The notes: generated by a model not told the origin, from the sequence alone. Shown: positions 1 through 7,488, counted from the stretch's first letter. The stretch: DNA of 8,016 bases from Sandaracinaceae bacterium (GCA_012514415.1 JAAZAH010000324.1:1-8016), one strand, 5' to 3'. Made by a program: numbers and translations.

Positions 1-1272
1 GAGCGCGGCGATTTGCCCGATCCGAGTGTCTTCCGGACCATTGGACGCATCGGTGGAACGCGTGCCGCACACTACCTTGAGGGGAGAGCAGAGGAGAAGG
101 ATTACGCGCTTTGGATGGCCACGCTCCAAGGCCGCGTTTTCCTCGATCCGCTTCCGTTCTTTTCGGAGATTGAGCCCATCCTGATCGCCCTCCCGCCGGA
201 GGCGCGCCTCGAGCTGCTCCTTCGGCATCCTTCCATCCCCGTCGAGCGCGTGGCGAGATACATCGATCTCAAGCTCTTTCTCCGACACGCCGAGATCCGC
301 GAAAAAATCGCGCGGGGTGATCACCGTCTCATCGATCTGCTGCTTCATTTGCGAACCGGACGCGTAAGCGCGGCTCATGAGCGCGATTTGGTGATGCTCC
401 TTGGGCGCTCGCGCGGAGGTAGACGAGCGCTCCTTTCGTTTCCTCCGAGCGCGTTGAGGGACGCCGCGCTCTTTCTCGCCTATGGAATCGAGGAGGAGAA
501 GGCGATCCGAGACGAGATACGGGACGTCCTCGCTTCTGCACGCGGAGAGGAGTTCGCCGAATGGCTTGCGAGCGGCGTGCGCATCCAAGATCATGCGCGG
601 CTCCTTTCACCGGAAAAACCGAGCCTCCGCGTGCTTTTCGCCGAGATCGCCGCGCTAAGCGGCGAGGTTGAGTTCCTACAGGAGCGCCTCGAAGACGACG
701 ACTCCGCGATGGTGGCCCGCGCGATCCTTCCGCATCTCATCGCCATGGGCGCTCTACCCGAAAAAAAGCTGCTTCATCGCTGGAGTCGCCCCCGAGAGTC
801 ACGGCCTTGGGCGCTACTCGCGCTCGCGCTCCATGGCAGCGAAGGAGCGCTTGAGCGCGAGGCGCTGCTGCGCGCGATCGTCCTTGGGCTTCGCTCCGAC
901 TCGATCGATGAGCGGAGGCTCCTTCTTCTTGCCGCGGGCATCACCGGCGATCGCCGTGTGTGCGGCGCGCTCCTTCGCTCACTTCGTGCGAGCGAACCTA
1001 CCCTCCGAACGGCTTCGCTTTATGCACTCAGCGCCGTAGGTTGTCCATCAGGCCAAGCATCGGCGCGTGCCCTCCGCCGTATCGAGCGTGATCCGGAGGT
1101 TTTAAGGGCGATCTCTTCGACTCTCGAGGGCACTTCCTCGCACTTGAACTTCTTTCACTCGATCCACGACGATCGATTCCACGATCCGGTCCGTTTTATG
1201 TTAGTCTCGGAGGCTATTCAGTCATTGCCTATTGACCGGAGCGCTTCGCCTGCGGCAAGGTCAAAGCGATAG
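1..1272 (+). CDS. HEAT-like alpha-helical repeat protein, 5' end missing
   Basis: The reading frame is open from base 1 to the TAG at 1270-1272, so the true start probably lies left of the window. A TTG at 13 is possible but has no visible Shine-Dalgarno. The visible 423 residues have no signal peptide, membrane segment or catalytic motif. The protein is almost all helix, rich in Leu, Arg, Glu and Ala. The last half (roughly residues 220-370) has paired amphipathic helices spaced about 30-35 residues apart, for example around ALLALALHGSEGALEREALL and RTASLYALSAVG. This is the pattern of HEAT or PBS-lyase-type repeats, which usually act as protein-binding scaffolds in the cytoplasm. The repeats are divergent, so the family call is by pattern only. 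It sits 20 bases before xseB on the same strand, probably in one operon. I do not recognise a specific function. Confidence 0.6.
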   Translation, partial: ERGDLPDPSVFRTIGRIGGTRAAHYLEGRAEEKDYALWMATLQGRVFLDPLPFFSEIEPILIALPPEARLELLLRHPSIPVERVARYIDLKLFLRHAEIREKIARGDHRLIDLLLHLRTGRVSAAHERDLVMLLGRSRGGRRALLSFPPSALRDAALFLAYGIEEEKAIRDEIRDVLASARGEEFAEWLASGVRIQDHARLLSPEKPSLRVLFAEIAALSGEVEFLQERLEDDDSAMVARAILPHLIAMGALPEKKLLHRWSRPRESRPWALLALALHGSEGALEREALLRAIVLGLRSDSIDERRLLLLAAGITGDRRVCGALLRSLRASEPTLRTASLYALSAVGCPSGQASARALRRIERDPEVLRAISSTLEGTSSHLNFFHSIHDDRFHDPVRFMLVSEAIQSLPIDRSASPAARSKR

Positions 1273-1292
1273 CGCTAAGCTCTTCCCCTGAG

Positions 1293-1547
1293 ATGGCAGA
1301 AGATTCATCCAAAAACCCCGAGAATGCGAAGAGTTTCGAGTCGATCCTCGAAGAACTCGAGGCGATCGTTTCGCGCCTTGAAGGCGGAGAACTCGAACTT
1401 GAAGACAGCCTCTCCGCATTTGAGGCGGGGATTCGCCTCGTCCGCGAGGGAGAGCAACGGCTTGCGGCGGCAGAGCGCCGGGTTGAGGAGCTTCTCTCGA
1501 GTGGGGAGGGGCTTGAGGTGCGTGATTGGGTCGAGAAGGAGCCCTGA
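1293..1547 (+). CDS. xseB: Exodeoxyribonuclease VII small subunit
   Basis: XseB is the small subunit of exonuclease VII, which degrades single-stranded DNA to oligonucleotides. Several XseB chains bind one catalytic XseA chain in the cytoplasm, and the complex acts in repair and recombination. The 84-residue product has the usual family length (about 70-90). It carries the whole signature: SFESILEELEAIVSRLEGGE at residues 14-33, then the LEDSL.AF..G..LV segment (about 36-50) and the AAAERRVEELL helix at 58-68. These form the two-helix coiled-coil fold of the family. The ATG at 1293 is the natural start, because the family motif begins 13 residues later. No clear Shine-Dalgarno precedes it, so it may be translated by coupling to the gene ending 20 bases upstream. 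The partner xseA is not in this window, and neither are the isoprenoid genes (ispA, dxs) that often neighbour xseB. Confidence 0.93.
   Translation: MAEDSSKNPENAKSFESILEELEAIVSRLEGGELELEDSLSAFEAGIRLVREGEQRLAAAERRVEELLSSGEGLEVRDWVEKEP
1535..1541 (+). promoter_or_regulatory. Ribosome binding site of the acidic PilZ-like gene
   Basis: GAAGGAG lies inside the end of xseB, 11 bases before the ATG at 1553. It favours that ATG over an in-frame TTG at 1526, which has no such site and would add nine residues. The spacing is somewhat long but workable. Confidence 0.6.
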
Positions 1548-1552
1548 TTTTC

Positions 1553-2974
1553 ATGAGCGAAATGCTGACAGTCCCGACGGCGTTCGAGAATATCCCGGAT
1601 CTCTCCGCAGGACTCATCGATCGCGTCGACTCCGATCAGATCATCCTTTACGGACCGACGGCTTACGAGCCCGGAACCACGGTCGATTTCAGTGTTCTCC
1701 TCGCCGATGAGACGCCGGGACTCACCGGACGAGGCGTGGTGATTCAATCGGTCGATGGTGGCGAAGAGCGCGATCCTTCGACGCGCTTCGACATCTTCAT
1801 TTCGAATCTCGAGCTGGGCGAAGACGCGGCCGAGATCTTTGAAGGCATGGTCCTCGAACGTCAGCTCCTCGCGGGCGATGAAGCCGGCGAAGCGGACGCG
1901 GAGAGCCACGAAGTGGCGTTCGAGGACGCCGAGGTGGGCGAAGAAGTCGCGGAGGTGGCCGAAGAAGTCGCCGAGGAGGCCGTCGAAGAAGCGAGCGAGC
2001 TCCAGGCTTCCGGCGCGGACGCCGAGGGGGAGGTCGCGGAGGCGGCCGAGATCGATGAGGTCGCCGAGGACGTCTCCATTGAAGCCGACGCCGGCTTGGA
2101 TGAACCGCCCGTCGATGAGGTGAGCGAGCGGACCGAATGGGATGCCGACTCGGAGACCGTCGCGGGCGAGATGGACGACGTCCTCGAGTCGAGCGCAGAA
2201 TCATCCGAGGATTTCGGCGAGGTTGAAGAGGACTTGGCGCCCGACGATGCGGGATATGACGAGTCGACCTCTTTGGAGGATGAGCTCGACGATGCCGCGG
2301 CGCTTCTCGAGGCGCATGAGGCAAAACCCACCCTGACGCTACCGACCGAGATCCCGCCCCCTGACGACGCCTTCCGCGGCGCGTCCCCACCCGAAGCGCC
2401 TTCGAATCCCGGGGGATTCGAAGTGACGAACGAGCTCTCCGAGGGACTTGTGCGTCCGGTCGAGCAGGATGTGTGGACGCCGACGGCGGCTGAGCGTCCA
2501 GAACCCCGACCGTCGACTGGGCTCTTTAACTATCCGAATGGCTTGCCGATTCCCTCGGCGCCGCCGAGACCCGATATCGATCCCTCACTCATCGTGACCC
2601 GGGCGCCTCATCCCTCCGATCGCGAAGGCGATGCGCCGTTCGAGGCCGAGGTCTTGCAAGCGCAGGATGTGGAGGAGGTCGATCCGCACGAGGTCGAGAC
2701 GTTCGAGGTCGAGCCCCAAGGATCCGCGTTGGAGTCCGAGCTCGAAGGCGACTTCGATGCGGAAGCCGAGGTCGACGAGATCGAGGCCATCGACCTCGAC
2801 GGTCCGGGTGAAGAGAGCGGCGAGGGCGAAGCATCGGCCGACGGAAGCCATTCAGAAGGCGACCCCGAGAGCGTCGAGGAAGGGCTCATTGAGCCCCCCG
2901 AATACGAAAGCAGCGAGAGCGCCGCAGCCTTCGATGAAGCCGTCGAATACGGCGAGGTCGAAAGCCGCGATTGA
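1553..2974 (+). CDS. Acidic protein with PilZ-like N-terminal domain and long disordered tail
   Basis: The product has 473 residues from the ATG at 1553. Residues about 6-103 look like a compact beta-rich domain resembling PilZ domains of Myxococcota. They have a DLSAG turn (16-20), hydrophobic strands (IILYG, TVDFSVLL, GRGVVIQSV) and a closing RFDIFISNLEL segment before a helix. The RxxxR motif needed for canonical c-di-GMP binding is absent, and DLSAG is one residue shorter than the usual DxSxxG, so c-di-GMP binding is doubtful. From about 104 to the end the chain is low-complexity, dominated by Glu, Asp, Ala, Ser and Val. It includes heptad-like EEVAEVA/EEVAEEA repeats near 130-143, a Pro-rich stretch near 258-285 and a less acidic island at 322-352. 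I count one Lys and no Cys. It has no signal peptide or membrane segment. It starts 5 bases after xseB and is probably cotranscribed. Function unknown. Confidence 0.8.
   Translation: MSEMLTVPTAFENIPDLSAGLIDRVDSDQIILYGPTAYEPGTTVDFSVLLADETPGLTGRGVVIQSVDGGEERDPSTRFDIFISNLELGEDAAEIFEGMVLERQLLAGDEAGEADAESHEVAFEDAEVGEEVAEVAEEVAEEAVEEASELQASGADAEGEVAEAAEIDEVAEDVSIEADAGLDEPPVDEVSERTEWDADSETVAGEMDDVLESSAESSEDFGEVEEDLAPDDAGYDESTSLEDELDDAAALLEAHEAKPTLTLPTEIPPPDDAFRGASPPEAPSNPGGFEVTNELSEGLVRPVEQDVWTPTAAERPEPRPSTGLFNYPNGLPIPSAPPRPDIDPSLIVTRAPHPSDREGDAPFEAEVLQAQDVEEVDPHEVETFEVEPQGSALESELEGDFDAEAEVDEIEAIDLDGPGEESGEGEASADGSHSEGDPESVEEGLIEPPEYESSESAAAFDEAVEYGEVESRD
1939..1980 (+). repeat. Two tandem 21-bp in-frame repeats in the acidic tail
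   Basis: Two copies of a 21-base unit (1939-1959 and 1960-1980) match at 19 of 21 bases and share the exact 12-mer CGAAGAAGTCGC. They encode heptads of the type EEVAEVA and EEVAEEA. This points to growth of the acidic tail by small tandem duplication, and to a possible short coiled-coil segment. Confidence 0.7.
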
Positions 2975-3009
2975 GCGCCGCCGCACGCTTAAGACACGAC
3001 CGTCGCGAT

Positions 3010-3044
3010 AAAAAAGCGGAGCCGCTCGCGGCCCCGCTTTTTTT
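3010..3044. terminator. Bidirectional rho-independent terminator
   Basis: The left arm (3016-3023, GCGGAGCC) pairs with the right arm (3030-3037, GGCCCCGC) with one A/C mismatch and a 6-base loop. Six A precede the stem (3010-3015) and seven T follow it (3038-3044), so it reads as a hairpin plus U-tract on both strands. It lies 35 bases after the stop at 2974 and 37 bases beyond the stop of the - strand gene at 3081, where a shared terminator for converging genes is expected. Confidence 0.92.
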
Positions 3045-3080
3045 GTGACGTCCGGATGCGCCGGATGCCCTCGTGGGCTC

Positions 3081-5423
3081 TCAGTGCACGTATCCGAGCG
3101 AACGGAGCTGCTCCGCGAGCTCGTCGTCGATCTCCGCCTTTCCTTCGGCATGACGGCGTGACGCCGGGCGGGTGTTGCTTCCGGAGCCGCCCGAGAACGC
3201 GGTGCGATGCAGCTCAACGCCCATCACGCTCTTGAGCGCGCGGAGAGCGAGCGGTCGTTCGGCGGCGATGTCGTCCTTTTCGCCCGGATCGCGCTTCAAA
3301 TTGAAGAGCGTCTGCCGATTTCGCGGCCGCGCGATGAGTTTATAATCGCCTAGCGTGATCGTCCGCCAATTGTCCATGAACCCAGCGACGGCGAAGCGCT
3401 GAGCGCTGAGGTGCTCGCCGCGGAGCAGCGGGATCAGCGAGCGTCCGCTCATCTCCTCGGGGATGCTCTTGCCGAGAGCGTCGAGGATGGTCGGCGCAAG
3501 ATCCGTAAGGCTCACCGCTTCGTCGAGACTCGTACCCGGGCGCTTGATTCCAGGATGCCGAATGAAATACGGGATGTGGAGGAGCTCTTGATAGACATTA
3601 TGCCCATGGCCGACTGAGCCGTGATCCCAAAATTCCTCGCCATGGTCGGCCGTGACGATCACAAGCGTATCGTCTTCATAGCCGCGCTTCTTCAACGCGT
3701 CGAGAATCGTCGCGAAGTTCACATCGTGGTAGCTGATCTCGCCATCGTAGAGCGCCTCGAGGTGTGCGCGATCGCGTGCATTCAGCCGAATTTTCCCCAT
3801 CTTCACGTGCTCGAGAAAAAGCGCGTTTGTACGGAAATTCACCTGCCCCTTATAATTCGTATCGCCGTAGAGGCCGAGAAACTCCTCGGGCGGACGATAG
3901 GGGACGTGCGGATCGATCGTATGAATGTAGAGGAAGAAGGGCTTATCGCTCTTGCGCGAGTCGAGCCATGCGAGGACATCGCGAGCGATGAACTCACTCT
4001 TCGAGCGGCGGTTCTCGCGGATGTAGTTCCGATAAAAATCCCAGCCGCGACCGAAGCCGAATCGATCCGAGACATAGCCGTTCGCGATGAATGAAGCGGT
4101 CTCGAAGCCTTCGCGTTTGAGGATTTCGGCGAGGAAGGGGACGCTTCGCGGCAGGACGCTTTCGCCCTTGGTTGCTGTGTGCTCCCACGGCGTAAGCCCC
4201 GAGAAAAGGCTTGCGACCGAAGGCTTCGTCCAGTTCTCAGAGGTATGGCCGCGAAGGAAGGTGGTCGCGGTGGAGGCGAAGCGATCGAGGCCGGGCGTTC
4301 GAACCCTCGTCTTTGGATTCACAGGCCGGAGTTTGTCCGCGCGGAGCGTATCGATGAGGATGACGACGACATTCTTCGGCGCCCCTGCCGGGGCATCCAC
4401 GACGGGCTTCTCCTGGATGATCCGTGGATGTCGAAGCTTGGCTTCTCCGCGCTCTGCGCGGATCTCGAGGTAGGCGAGTTCGCCCGCGGCCGCCTCAAGT
4501 GAGCGCTCGAACGCTCCACTTTCGCCGGCGCCGAGGACCCTCTCCGCGCGGCCGCCATCGCGGAGGAGCCGAATGCTGGCTTGACCGCCGCTGAGCTCTC
4601 CGCGCACCCGCATTCCGCGTTCGATGAAGATGGGATAGCGGACGCTGAGCCCCGGCTCGAGCTTCAGCCCGAGCTTGCCGCCTTCAGCATAGAGCAGCTC
4701 GCCGATCGACAGGGCCTCGCTCGAATCCATTTGGCCCGGCGGCCCCACGCGCATGGAGGAGAAGGCACCGCCCGCGCGCCCGATCCCCCGGACGACAGCA
4801 GTCGGCGGCGTACGAACGAGGAGCTCGTGCTCACCCGCATCGAAGCTCTGCTCACTCTTGAGCGTGAGGACGACCCAGCCGTCCTCGCGCTTCTCCTCGG
4901 TGACCTGAAGGGAGCGCCCATTGAGATCCGCTCGGAATTTTCCTCGTGCGAATGCTTTCGCGCTTAGGCGGATTTCGACCTTCCCCTTCTCGTCGAGAGG
5001 CACACGAAATCGCGCGGCCCGCGATCGGGTCACGAGCGCCATTCGGCCATCGAGCTCCTTCGCCGAAAGCTCATTGCCGAATCCGCCGAGCGCAATTTTT
5101 CCGGAGTCGAGTCCCCCGAGCGGCCACTCGCTTACACCACCTCGTTTGAGTTCGGCGAGCTCGGGATGTGCGACGAGATCGAATACGATCCGCTCCTCGC
5201 TCTTTAGATTTCCCGCTGAGGCCTCTGCCCGCTCGATAAGCGGGCTCTTCGGGGCCTTGGACTGCTCACACGCGCCGAGCCATAGGCTGAACATCAGCGC
5301 AGGAGCGTGCCAAAGCCGATGCGCGAAAAAAGGCAGCATTCCTCGTGGACTGGCTCGGTGGGACTTCGCTTGAGAAGAGATCGATCGCCGCTTGCGCATG
5401 GTGGGGAATCTAACGAATTGCAA
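3081..5423 (-). CDS. Sulfatase/alkaline phosphatase superfamily lipoprotein, Thr at nucleophile site
   Basis: The product has 780 residues from a TTG at 5423 that has GGAGG six bases upstream. The N-terminus ends in a hydrophobic stretch and a lipobox, LGAC, with Cys52, suggesting a lipoprotein acting outside the cytoplasmic membrane. An ATG at residue 29 would give a more usual 23-residue signal peptide. Residues about 53-345 look beta-rich and may form one or two sandwich modules. The catalytic domain follows (about 350-670). It starts with NVVVILIDTLRAD (Asp358 and Asp363), has H501 and H506 in the IHTIDPHVPY segment, and has TADHGEE (Asp593, His594) followed by GHGH (605-608). These are the metal-binding landmarks of the superfamily. 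The nucleophile motif reads WTKPSV with Thr399, not CxPSR, so formylglycine maturation is not possible there. Thr is the nucleophile in phosphoethanolamine and phosphoglycerol transferases, so the enzyme may be a transferase or phospho-hydrolase. The substrate is unknown. Confidence 0.88.
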   Translation of the reverse strand: MQFVRFPTMRKRRSISSQAKSHRASPRGMLPFFAHRLWHAPALMFSLWLGACEQSKAPKSPLIERAEASAGNLKSEERIVFDLVAHPELAELKRGGVSEWPLGGLDSGKIALGGFGNELSAKELDGRMALVTRSRAARFRVPLDEKGKVEIRLSAKAFARGKFRADLNGRSLQVTEEKREDGWVVLTLKSEQSFDAGEHELLVRTPPTAVVRGIGRAGGAFSSMRVGPPGQMDSSEALSIGELLYAEGGKLGLKLEPGLSVRYPIFIERGMRVRGELSGGQASIRLLRDGGRAERVLGAGESGAFERSLEAAAGELAYLEIRAERGEAKLRHPRIIQEKPVVDAPAGAPKNVVVILIDTLRADKLRPVNPKTRVRTPGLDRFASTATTFLRGHTSENWTKPSVASLFSGLTPWEHTATKGESVLPRSVPFLAEILKREGFETASFIANGYVSDRFGFGRGWDFYRNYIRENRRSKSEFIARDVLAWLDSRKSDKPFFLYIHTIDPHVPYRPPEEFLGLYGDTNYKGQVNFRTNALFLEHVKMGKIRLNARDRAHLEALYDGEISYHDVNFATILDALKKRGYEDDTLVIVTADHGEEFWDHGSVGHGHNVYQELLHIPYFIRHPGIKRPGTSLDEAVSLTDLAPTILDALGKSIPEEMSGRSLIPLLRGEHLSAQRFAVAGFMDNWRTITLGDYKLIARPRNRQTLFNLKRDPGEKDDIAAERPLALRALKSVMGVELHRTAFSGGSGSNTRPASRRHAEGKAEIDDELAEQLRSLGYVH

Positions 5424-5429
5424 AGAAAT

Positions 5430-5434
5430 CCTCC
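5430..5434 (-). promoter_or_regulatory. Ribosome binding site supporting the TTG start of the sulfatase-like gene
   Basis: On the - strand GGAGG lies six bases before the TTG at 5423-5421, at good spacing. The later in-frame ATGs have weaker support. The one at 5399 has no purine-rich site before it, and the one at 5339 has a GAGG only one base away, which is too close. The site therefore favours the long N-terminus. Confidence 0.65.
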
Positions 5435-5479
5435 ATCTTTTGGCGAAAGTGCGCGTGCGTCCTCCCCCCTTGACTCGCC

Positions 5480-7450
5480 ATGAACGATGATCAGCTTTCC
5501 ACTCCCATGAGTGAGAAGACGCAAGTGAGTGAGAAGACCGAATTTGAATTCCAGGCTTCGGTGACCGAGGTCCTTCGTCTCGTCATCGATTCGCTCTACT
5601 CAAACCCCGAGATCTTCCTCCGTGAGCTCGTTTCCAACGCCGCGGATGCGATTGATAAGCGAAAGTTCCGCGCCATCAGCGAGCCGGAGATCCTCGGTGA
5701 GGAAGAGCCGAAGATCCGCCTCATCCCCGATCGCGAGGCAAAAACGCTCACCATCGAAGACGATGGCATTGGGATGAGCCGCGAGGAGCTCATCGAATAC
5801 CTCGGTACGGTCGCCCACTCCGGGACGCGCGAATTCGCGAAGGCCATCGAAGAGGCGAAAAAAGGGGACTTCCAGCTCATCGGTCAGTTCGGTGTCGGCT
5901 TCTATTCTTCCTTCCTTGTCGCCGAGCGTGTCGACGTGATCTCACGCGCCGCTGGCTCAAACGAGGCGCATCGCTTCAGCTCGGACGGTCGCTCGAGCTT
6001 CACCGTGGAGCCGGCCGAGCGCGATCGCGTCGGTACGAGCATCACGCTTCATCTCAAAGAGGACTGCCTCGAGTACCTTGAAGAGTTCCGTCTTCGGGGG
6101 CTCATCCGGACGCACTCGGATTATCTCCCGCATCCCATCGAGCTCAAGGTTCGTCGGCCGAAATCCGGCGGCGAGGAGGAAGGCGATGCGGGAGAAGAGG
6201 TGCGTTTTGAGCGCATCAACGACGGAAAGGCGCTCTGGCAAAAGGATCCGAAGGAGCTTGAGGCCGAGCAATACGAAGAGTTCTACAAACACCTCACCCA
6301 CGATTTCGAGGCTCCGCTCGCCTATCGGCATTTTCGCGTCGAGGGCACGATGCTCTTTTCGGGAATTTTCTTTATCCCGAAGCGTCCGCCCTTCGATCTC
6401 TTCACGGAAGGGGCCGCTCATGGGATGCGCCTCTACGTGAAGCGCGTCTTCATCATGGACAATTGCGACGCGCTCATTCCACGCTTTCTCCGGTTCCTTC
6501 GCGGCGTGGTCGATAGCGAGGATCTCCCGCTTAACGTAAGCCGCGAGATTCTCCAAGACTCGCGTGTCGTTCGAACCATCTCGAAACAGATCACGAAACG
6601 TGCGCTCGATCTTTTGGATGAGCTTGCCGCTGAAAAGAAGGAGGAATACCTTGAGTTCTGGCGAGCCTATGGCGCGGTCCTGAAAGAGGGCCTCCATTTT
6701 TCGCCTGAGTACGCAAACCGCATCGCGAAACTCGTGCGCTTCGAAAGCAGCAAGGGCGAGGGCCTCGTCTCACTCGATGAATACATCGAGCGGATGCCGG
6801 AAGGTCAGGAATCGATCTACTACATCCTCGGGGCGAACCGTCAGCTCGTCGAAAACAGCCCGCATCTCGAGGGCTTGAAGAAGAAGGGCTATGAGGTGCT
6901 CTTCCTGACCGATCCCGTCGACGCCTTCGCCATTGAAGGGCTCAGCGAATACGAGGGGAAGAAACTCATCAGCGCCATGGATGCCGACGTCGACCTCAGC
7001 GATGGGGCGGAGGACGAGGAAACGCCTGAGCTCGGCAAACTCGAAGCGAAGATCAAGTCCGCGCTTGCCGGCAAAATCAGCGCCGTCCGATGGTCGAAGC
7101 GCCTGACGGATTCGCCGGCATGTCTCGTGATCCCGCCCTCGGGCCTTCCGCCCTATCTTGAGCGCCTCCTCCGCGCTCGCGAGGGAGAGATGAGTGAGCC
7201 GCCCCGGACGCTCGAGCTCAACCCGAAGCATCCGCTGATCGAGGCGATTCGCGAAAAGGTCGAGGCCGGAGAGGAAGGTGTCGAGCGCTATCTTGAAGCG
7301 ATCTACGGCCAAGCTCTCCTCTCCGAGGGGAGTCCAGTCGAGCAGCCCGCGAAGCTCGCCTCGCTGCTCGTCGAGCTCCTCACGGAGAAGCTCGCAGGTC
7401 AAGCGGCGACGCCTGGAGGCGGAGACGTTCGCAGGGAGAGCGAAGGCTGA
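5480..7450 (+). CDS. htpG: Chaperone protein HtpG (bacterial Hsp90)
   Basis: HtpG is the cytoplasmic ATP-dependent Hsp90 homodimer that remodels client proteins together with DnaK. The 656-residue product is slightly longer than the E. coli protein (624). The N-terminal GHKL ATPase domain is complete: EIFLRELVSNAADA (catalytic Glu49 and Asn53), EDDGIGM (Asp94), GTVAHSGT lid region and IGQFGVGFYS (134-143), then GTSITLHL (186-192). The middle domain carries LPLNVSREILQD with Arg355, which contacts the ATP gamma-phosphate in the family. The C-terminal dimerisation domain spans about 520-640, ending in family-like LELNPKHPLIEAI and a short poorly conserved tail. The start is uncertain: ATG 5480 gives the longest form, while ATG 5507 or GTG 5525 give a length closer to the family. 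None has a strong Shine-Dalgarno. It diverges from the sulfatase-like gene across 56 bases. No heat-shock promoter is recognisable. Confidence 0.97.
   Translation: MNDDQLSTPMSEKTQVSEKTEFEFQASVTEVLRLVIDSLYSNPEIFLRELVSNAADAIDKRKFRAISEPEILGEEEPKIRLIPDREAKTLTIEDDGIGMSREELIEYLGTVAHSGTREFAKAIEEAKKGDFQLIGQFGVGFYSSFLVAERVDVISRAAGSNEAHRFSSDGRSSFTVEPAERDRVGTSITLHLKEDCLEYLEEFRLRGLIRTHSDYLPHPIELKVRRPKSGGEEEGDAGEEVRFERINDGKALWQKDPKELEAEQYEEFYKHLTHDFEAPLAYRHFRVEGTMLFSGIFFIPKRPPFDLFTEGAAHGMRLYVKRVFIMDNCDALIPRFLRFLRGVVDSEDLPLNVSREILQDSRVVRTISKQITKRALDLLDELAAEKKEEYLEFWRAYGAVLKEGLHFSPEYANRIAKLVRFESSKGEGLVSLDEYIERMPEGQESIYYILGANRQLVENSPHLEGLKKKGYEVLFLTDPVDAFAIEGLSEYEGKKLISAMDADVDLSDGAEDEETPELGKLEAKIKSALAGKISAVRWSKRLTDSPACLVIPPSGLPPYLERLLRAREGEMSEPPRTLELNPKHPLIEAIREKVEAGEEGVERYLEAIYGQALLSEGSPVEQPAKLASLLVELLTEKLAGQAATPGGGDVRRESEG
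5507..5542 (+). repeat. 18-bp tandem duplication at the htpG start
   Basis: Copy 1 (5507-5524) begins with ATG and copy 2 (5525-5542) begins with GTG. They match at 15 of 18 bases, with 13 identical in a row (TGAGTGAGAAGAC). They encode MSEKTQ and VSEKTE, so each copy begins with a possible in-frame start codon of htpG. Confidence 0.85.
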
Positions 7451-7488
7451 ACCCGAACGGCCCGTCAGGGCATCGCCGACGCAGAGAA

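Noticed and set aside
1229..1909. - strand open frame of 226 codons over xseB and the start of the acidic gene
   Set aside because: It is antisense to xseB, whose family signature is unambiguous on the + strand.
1797..2390. Long - strand open frames (197 and 156 codons) over the acidic gene
   Set aside because: They are mirror images of the GAG/GAC/GCC-rich coding strand, giving Arg/Pro-rich or Ser/Ala-rich nonsense with no start signals.
3052..3068. Direct repeat of CCGGATGC after the terminator
   Set aside because: Two 8-base copies one base apart are easily expected by chance in GC-rich DNA, and nothing else supports a site.
3621..4094. + strand open frame of 157 codons inside the sulfatase-like gene
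   Set aside because: It is antisense to the conserved catalytic domain; the product has no family resemblance.
5410..5436. Tiny - strand leader frame (MEDFFAIR) overlapping the sulfatase-like start
   Set aside because: Eight codons, with the nearest purine-rich site about 24 bases away; it overlaps the better-supported ribosome site of the main gene and is likely chance.
5470..5475. TTGACT as a -35 box for htpG
   Set aside because: No -10-like sequence lies 16-18 bases downstream, and the resulting transcript would begin after the first candidate start codons.
5957..6697. - strand open frame of 246 codons over the htpG middle domain
   Set aside because: It is a shadow of conserved htpG coding sequence.
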